Origin: Actinomycetes bacterium
Lineage (GTDB): Bacteria > Actinomycetota > Acidimicrobiia > Acidimicrobiales > JAMCPL01
DNA: 9,551 bases
Assembly: GCA_021846725.1 (NCBI GenBank)
Contig: JAJZWK010000059.1
Location: forward strand, 1-9,551
Direction of reading: 5' to 3'
Position 1 is the stretch's first letter, and each line of letters opens with the position of its first letter. This document shows positions 6,960 through 9,551 of this stretch, one piece after another. The translations under genes and the position numbers were made by a program. The notes below the pieces were generated by a model. That model saw nothing but the letters and a program-made list of their open reading frames with translations, had not been told where the DNA came from and did no database searches.

Positions 6960-6981
6960 TGGACAAGCTTTAGCATGTCCA
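6960..6981 (+). terminator. Hairpin downstream of nadE, possible operon end or processing site
   Basis: TGGACA at 6960-6965 pairs with TGTCCA at 6976-6981. After one A-A mismatch, GC at 6967-6968 pairs with GC at 6973-6974 around a TTTA loop. It begins 6 bases after the nadE stop codon. No T-run follows, so it does not meet the intrinsic-terminator pattern; it could mark Rho-type termination or an RNA 3' end. Confidence 0.3.
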
Positions 6982-7081
6982 TTCGGCATACTGTAGCAAA
7001 CCTCCGCGCCATTACGGACGGGTTTGGCTAGTGTCCGCTTATAACTATCTTACAGGTGGATAGCCCTGGTATAGTCAGATT

Positions 7082-7846
7082 ATGAGATTGTATTTCGATC
7101 AAGCGCTTTTACGGGCTGGAGTTGTCACTCAATCATCTGATATCGTCCAGAGAGCCAGGTGCATTGGTGCATTTGCCTGGATAGAGCAGAGATTGTTTGA
7201 AGTGGTAGGCGGATGGGCATCTGCAGAGACTGATGATTTACTGAAAGTCCTGTTCGATACGGAGAGCAGAGTACATGGCTGGAACTCGTTGCTATGGAAG
7301 GATGAAATGCCGCCGGAGGGTTCATTGAGGGCCGAGTCGTCATTTTCGTCAGAGAATCAAAATATGCTGGTGGCCCCTGGGTTCGTCACCATCATGGATC
7401 GGATAGAGAGTGATTGGCAGGATACAGGGGTCGTGTCGTATGGTCATTTGGGTGTCTTGTGCAAAGTCGTGCTTCCAAGGTTGTTGCTTACGTATCGTAT
7501 CCATATGGTGAATCTCTCACCAGTTACTGATGGTTCATTTGCTCGTTCTGTAAATATAGCATATGACGATATAATAGATATTTGGCATGCTGCCAACCTG
7601 ACTTTGGAGGTAGGATGGGGGTATCCTGCCACCCCTTCTCCTGATTCCCTTGCTTCCATTCCCCCTGCCACTCCCCCTGATCCTTCTGCTATTTCCTCCC
7701 CTGCTGAGATGCAGTTGTATGAATATATTCGATGGGCAGAGACACAGATAAGTGGCAGAGGCCAGGCGGGACGCGCACAGGCGGGACATGCGGAAGACAC
7801 TATTGGTCTTTTGCTATATCCGCACCACGAAAACCCCCGGCTTTGA
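7082..7846 (+). CDS. Uncharacterised protein, possible ferritin-like helical core with low-complexity tail
   Basis: A 254-residue soluble protein that I cannot name with confidence. Residues 1-175 look all-helical: IGAFAWIEQRLFEVVGGW (28-45), LLKVLFDTESRVHGWNSLLW (53-72), VSYGHLGVLCKVVLPRLLLTYRIH (118-141) and DGSFARSVNIAYDDIIDIWHAAN (150-172). E35, the E61-x-x-x-H65 pair, H141, D162/D163 and H169 could be metal ligands of a ferritin-like bundle. I recall conserved actinobacterial proteins with similar FAWVEQRLFEVLGGW and H-AWHAELW segments, but no activity is established. Residues 182-206 are Pro/Ser/Ala/Thr-rich, and 226-236 repeat QAG. The tail helix between them (208-223) is polar. ATG 7082 is the only ATG after the in-frame stop at 7061-7063; its ribosome site is poor (AGGTGGA at 7054-7060 is too far), so TTG 7088 remains possible. 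Confidence 0.72.
   Translation: MRLYFDQALLRAGVVTQSSDIVQRARCIGAFAWIEQRLFEVVGGWASAETDDLLKVLFDTESRVHGWNSLLWKDEMPPEGSLRAESSFSSENQNMLVAPGFVTIMDRIESDWQDTGVVSYGHLGVLCKVVLPRLLLTYRIHMVNLSPVTDGSFARSVNIAYDDIIDIWHAANLTLEVGWGYPATPSPDSLASIPPATPPDPSAISSPAEMQLYEYIRWAETQISGRGQAGRAQAGHAEDTIGLLLYPHHENPRL
7637..7790 (+). repeat. Pro-rich and QAG low-complexity coding segments in the 7082-7846 gene
   Basis: CCT/CCC-rich DNA at about 7627-7700 encodes alternating Pro, Ser, Ala and Thr. At about 7760-7790 the motif CAGGCGGGAC occurs twice, encoding QAGRAQAGHA. Repeats are in frame and confined to the C-terminal third, after the conserved-looking helices. Confidence 0.5.
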
Positions 7847-8029
7847 CCGTGGTAGGCAGTAGATGACATTTTGTTGATGAGGATTGAACACGGTGTCCCT
7901 GTGAAATGTATGGTTAGTTATCGATGTGTCTCTTGTTCAAGGTGCATTCAGCAGCTTTATGAGGGGTATTTATCAAATGTTTGGTAAACTGTAGAGGTGT
8001 CTGTGGCTGGTAGTAGAAGGAGACGATCA
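7847..8029. other. Intergenic region before the methyltransferase
   Basis: This is 183 bases with no gene. It probably contains the promoter for the methyltransferase/flippase pair, but I see no strong -35/-10 combination. TTGTTC 7933-7938 with TTTATG 7956-7961 (17-base spacer) is the best weak match. Stop codons occur in all + frames. Confidence 0.4.
8017..8023 (+). promoter_or_regulatory. Shine-Dalgarno AAGGAGA supporting a TTG start at 8030
   Basis: AAGGAG ends seven bases before TTG 8030, the best ribosome site near this gene. The in-frame ATG at 8039 is too far and the GTG at 7997 has no properly spaced site. GTG 8003 with GAGG at 7994-7997 is a weaker rival. Confidence 0.6.
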
Positions 8030-8767
8030 TTGCCTTCTATGTCTTCGTCTTTGGCGTTGCTGTCAGCACTACGTTACGAGCAGTCAGACCCAGACCGCTT
8101 TTACAGGCTACTTGCTCAGGATACTGCAGATATCATCCAACTGTATACCAGCTATGACGGCAAGTTGGTACTTGAGGTGGGGTCAGGACCGGGAGACCTG
8201 TCTGAGGAGATCAGAGGGAGAGGTGGAAAGGTAGTAGCAGCAGATAGGAGTTGGGAGGAAATACATTGCAGGCAGAGGTCGTTGGAGTCAGTTGCGATTG
8301 CTGACGGTTGTTTGCTTCCTATCTGTGACAATACATTTGATCTAGTATGTTCATCTAATGTCCTAGAGCATGTGCCTACCCCCTCCTCCATGGTCAGCGA
8401 GATGATTAGAGTTACGAGACCTGGAGGCATTATATATTTCAACTATACGACATGGCTTTCACCGTTTGGTGGACATGAGACATCACCATGGCATTTTTTT
8501 GGCGGAAAATGGGCAGCCGAGCATTATACGAGGAAAAACGGTCACCCACCGAAAAATTTCTATGGCGAGAGCCTTTTCCCTATGGGTGTCCGGACGTTTA
8601 AGAGGATGTTGGCCAGGGAGATTGATGGTGTCGTCATCGTAGACATGTTTTCCAGGTATCTTCCACGGTGGCTGGATATAGTTGTGAATGTGCCGTTGCT
8701 GTCAGAGTTGCTTATGCTGAATTTGGCTGTCGTCATGCGCAAAGAGGATACAGAGATTTCGCCATGA
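8030..8767 (+). CDS. Class I SAM-dependent methyltransferase, probably envelope-associated
   Basis: Transfers a methyl group from S-adenosylmethionine to an unknown acceptor. From TTG 8030 it has 245 residues. The Rossmann fold shows motif I VLEVGSGPGDL (47-57), the ribose-binding acid D72 in VVAADRS, the ADGCLLPICDNTFDLV segment (91-106, typical of UbiE/Methyltransf_11 proteins) and NVLEHV (110-115). After RVTRPGG the C-terminal part contains WLSPFGGHETSPWHFFGG (142-159) and PKNFYGESLFP (175-184), which I recall in actinobacterial methyltransferases near cell-wall glycan genes; the acceptor may be a polyprenyl-linked sugar or lipid (inference). No membrane segment is evident, though the C-terminal 200-236 is hydrophobic and could bind membranes. 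Its stop overlaps the flippase-like gene by ATGA, so the two are coupled. The start is uncertain (GTG 7997 or 8003, ATG 8039). Confidence 0.88.
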   Translation: MPSMSSSLALLSALRYEQSDPDRFYRLLAQDTADIIQLYTSYDGKLVLEVGSGPGDLSEEIRGRGGKVVAADRSWEEIHCRQRSLESVAIADGCLLPICDNTFDLVCSSNVLEHVPTPSSMVSEMIRVTRPGGIIYFNYTTWLSPFGGHETSPWHFFGGKWAAEHYTRKNGHPPKNFYGESLFPMGVRTFKRMLAREIDGVVIVDMFSRYLPRWLDIVVNVPLLSELLMLNLAVVMRKEDTEISP

Positions 8768-9551
8768 GAAAGAGTGAGGTTATTGGGAAAGGCAGGCTGG
8801 AGACACGGGAGCGCAACCTGGAGATGCCGTCCAGTAGTCGAGGTATCTTTGCTGCTACTCCGATAGTCATTGCTGGGATTGCTATAGCTCTGGCCAATGT
8901 GGGCAGTACTGTAATTGTGGCAAGATTGCTCGTTCCCAGAGAATACGGGGCGCTTACGCAGCTACTTGGGCTATTCTTCATTCTCTCTATGCCGGGATCT
9001 GCATTGATGGTCGGGGTTGTACAGCGGGTTGTGCATTGGAATACCTCTGGTGAACGTTGGCGGATTAGGCCATGGTTGGCAAGGATTGAGTTGGTTTGCT
9101 TTGCATTCCTTGCGGTATTTCTGGTCGCGATATGGTTGTTGCAGGGGAATATAGCAAAAGCACTGAGTTTGCCCAATAGCCGAGGTGTTTTTGAGACCTT
9201 AGCTGCTGGAGCATTATGGGTAATTGTGTCCGTAAATAGGGGAGCCTTGCAGGCTGGGAAGAAATATCGTTGGCTTGGATGGAACCTGGCGTTGGAAGGG
9301 ATTGTCAGGACCGTATTTATGATTGGGTTGGCGGCAATAGGTTTGGGCATTTTGGGCGCGTCAAGTGGAATTATGATTGGAGAAGTTGTAGCTCTTGTAC
9401 ACGGCATAGCTGGAGTGAGCTTTTCGCTGAGGAATGTTCGTCATGGTAATCAATCTATGAATGACGATGGCTGGGCGCCGGTAGAAGTGTCGCACGATGA
9501 GAACGGAATAGGGGTATTAGGAGGTGGCGAGCGAGTTCCAGCAGACATATT
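8764..9551 (+). CDS. Polysaccharide/lipid flippase-like membrane protein, 3' end cut by window edge
   Basis: The frame opens with ATG at 8764 in the ATGA overlap with the methyltransferase and stays open to the window end (262 codons visible). A 25-residue polar, charged N-terminus precedes several hydrophobic segments at about 29-55, 64-90, 107-126, 143-158, 181-199 and 202-221. Features typical of the MATE/Wzx (polysaccharide export, MOP) superfamily are the first-helix stretch ANVGSTVIVARLLVPREYGALTQL (44-67) and the NRGALQAGKKYRWLGWNLALEGIVRT region (158-183), with the order helix, LxPxEYG, helix. Such proteins flip polyprenyl-linked glycans across the membrane. A soluble charged loop (about 222-262) follows the sixth segment. 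An internal ATG at 8824 is possible but has no spaced ribosome site. Partner of the preceding methyltransferase, so a glycan-assembly role is likely; substrate unknown. Confidence 0.85.
   Translation, partial: MRKSEVIGKGRLETRERNLEMPSSSRGIFAATPIVIAGIAIALANVGSTVIVARLLVPREYGALTQLLGLFFILSMPGSALMVGVVQRVVHWNTSGERWRIRPWLARIELVCFAFLAVFLVAIWLLQGNIAKALSLPNSRGVFETLAAGALWVIVSVNRGALQAGKKYRWLGWNLALEGIVRTVFMIGLAAIGLGILGASSGIMIGEVVALVHGIAGVSFSLRNVRHGNQSMNDDGWAPVEVSHDENGIGVLGGGERVPADI

Noticed and set aside
7824..7853. Inverted repeat ACCACG...CGTGGT around the stop of the 7082 gene
   Set aside because: A six-base stem with an 18-base loop spanning the stop codon and no T-run; likely chance.
8733..9407. 224-codon minus-strand frame opposite the flippase-like gene
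   Set aside because: Long, but its Thr/Asn/Pro/Ala-rich translation is what an antisense read of a hydrophobic membrane protein gives; the + frame has helices, family features and an ATGA overlap.
1..9551. tRNA, rRNA, CRISPR, insertion sequence, phage or defence genes
   Set aside because: No cloverleaf, array, transposase, terminal inverted repeats or defence-type domain was seen in a both-strand reading by eye.

Overview
All coding here lies on the + strand, in a densely packed layout with two four-base ATGA stop/start overlaps in the central operon and a third at the right end. Gene content is that of a Gram-positive actinobacterium: a crotonyl-CoA carboxylase/reductase of actinobacterial length, a methylmalonyl-CoA epimerase, a stand-alone acyl-CoA carboxylase beta chain followed by a small accessory protein, and a methyltransferase/flippase pair of cell-envelope type. 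By eye the base composition is near 50% G+C, and ATA, AGA and AGG codons are frequent, so this is not a typical high-GC Streptomyces or Mycobacterium. An Acidimicrobiia-like or other mid-GC actinobacterial lineage is my best inference, not a demonstrated fact.

Layout. (1) Bases 1-894: the 3' part of a probably exported alpha/beta hydrolase, whose frame is open to the window edge. (2) Bases 895-1197: a 303-base intergenic region with a candidate promoter and a perfect 10-bp palindrome. (3) Bases 1198-6953: a tight run of five genes: ccr, mce, an acyl-CoA carboxylase beta chain (pccB-like), a 111-residue probable carboxylase accessory subunit, and glutamine-dependent NAD+ synthetase (nadE). A hairpin lies just downstream. 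(4) Bases 7082-7846: an unrecognised protein with a possible helical-bundle (ferritin-like) core and a low-complexity tail. (5) Bases 8030-9551: a class I SAM-dependent methyltransferase, overlapped by ATGA with the 5' part of a polytopic polysaccharide-flippase-like protein that runs off the right edge.

How the genes fit together. Ccr reductively carboxylates crotonyl-CoA to (2S)-ethylmalonyl-CoA using NADPH. The epimerase converts (2S)- to (2R)-ethylmalonyl-CoA and also interconverts methylmalonyl-CoA isomers. The carboxylase beta chain would make (2S)-methylmalonyl-CoA from propionyl-CoA, given a biotin carboxylase/BCCP chain that is not encoded here. Together these are the carboxylation and epimerisation steps of the ethylmalonyl-CoA pathway or of extender-unit/propionate metabolism. 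NadE supplies NAD+, the precursor of the NADPH used by Ccr; whether that explains its place in the operon is inference. The last two genes probably belong to an envelope glycan or lipid locus continuing to the right.

I found no CRISPR array, tRNA, rRNA, insertion sequence or phage gene, and no convincing undescribed multi-gene system. The most unusual signal is that three proteins (the accessory subunit, NadE and the 7082 protein) carry in-frame, repeat-built low-complexity insertions in linkers or termini. The NadE case, a VEA-repeat linker between glutaminase and synthetase domains, is the clearest.
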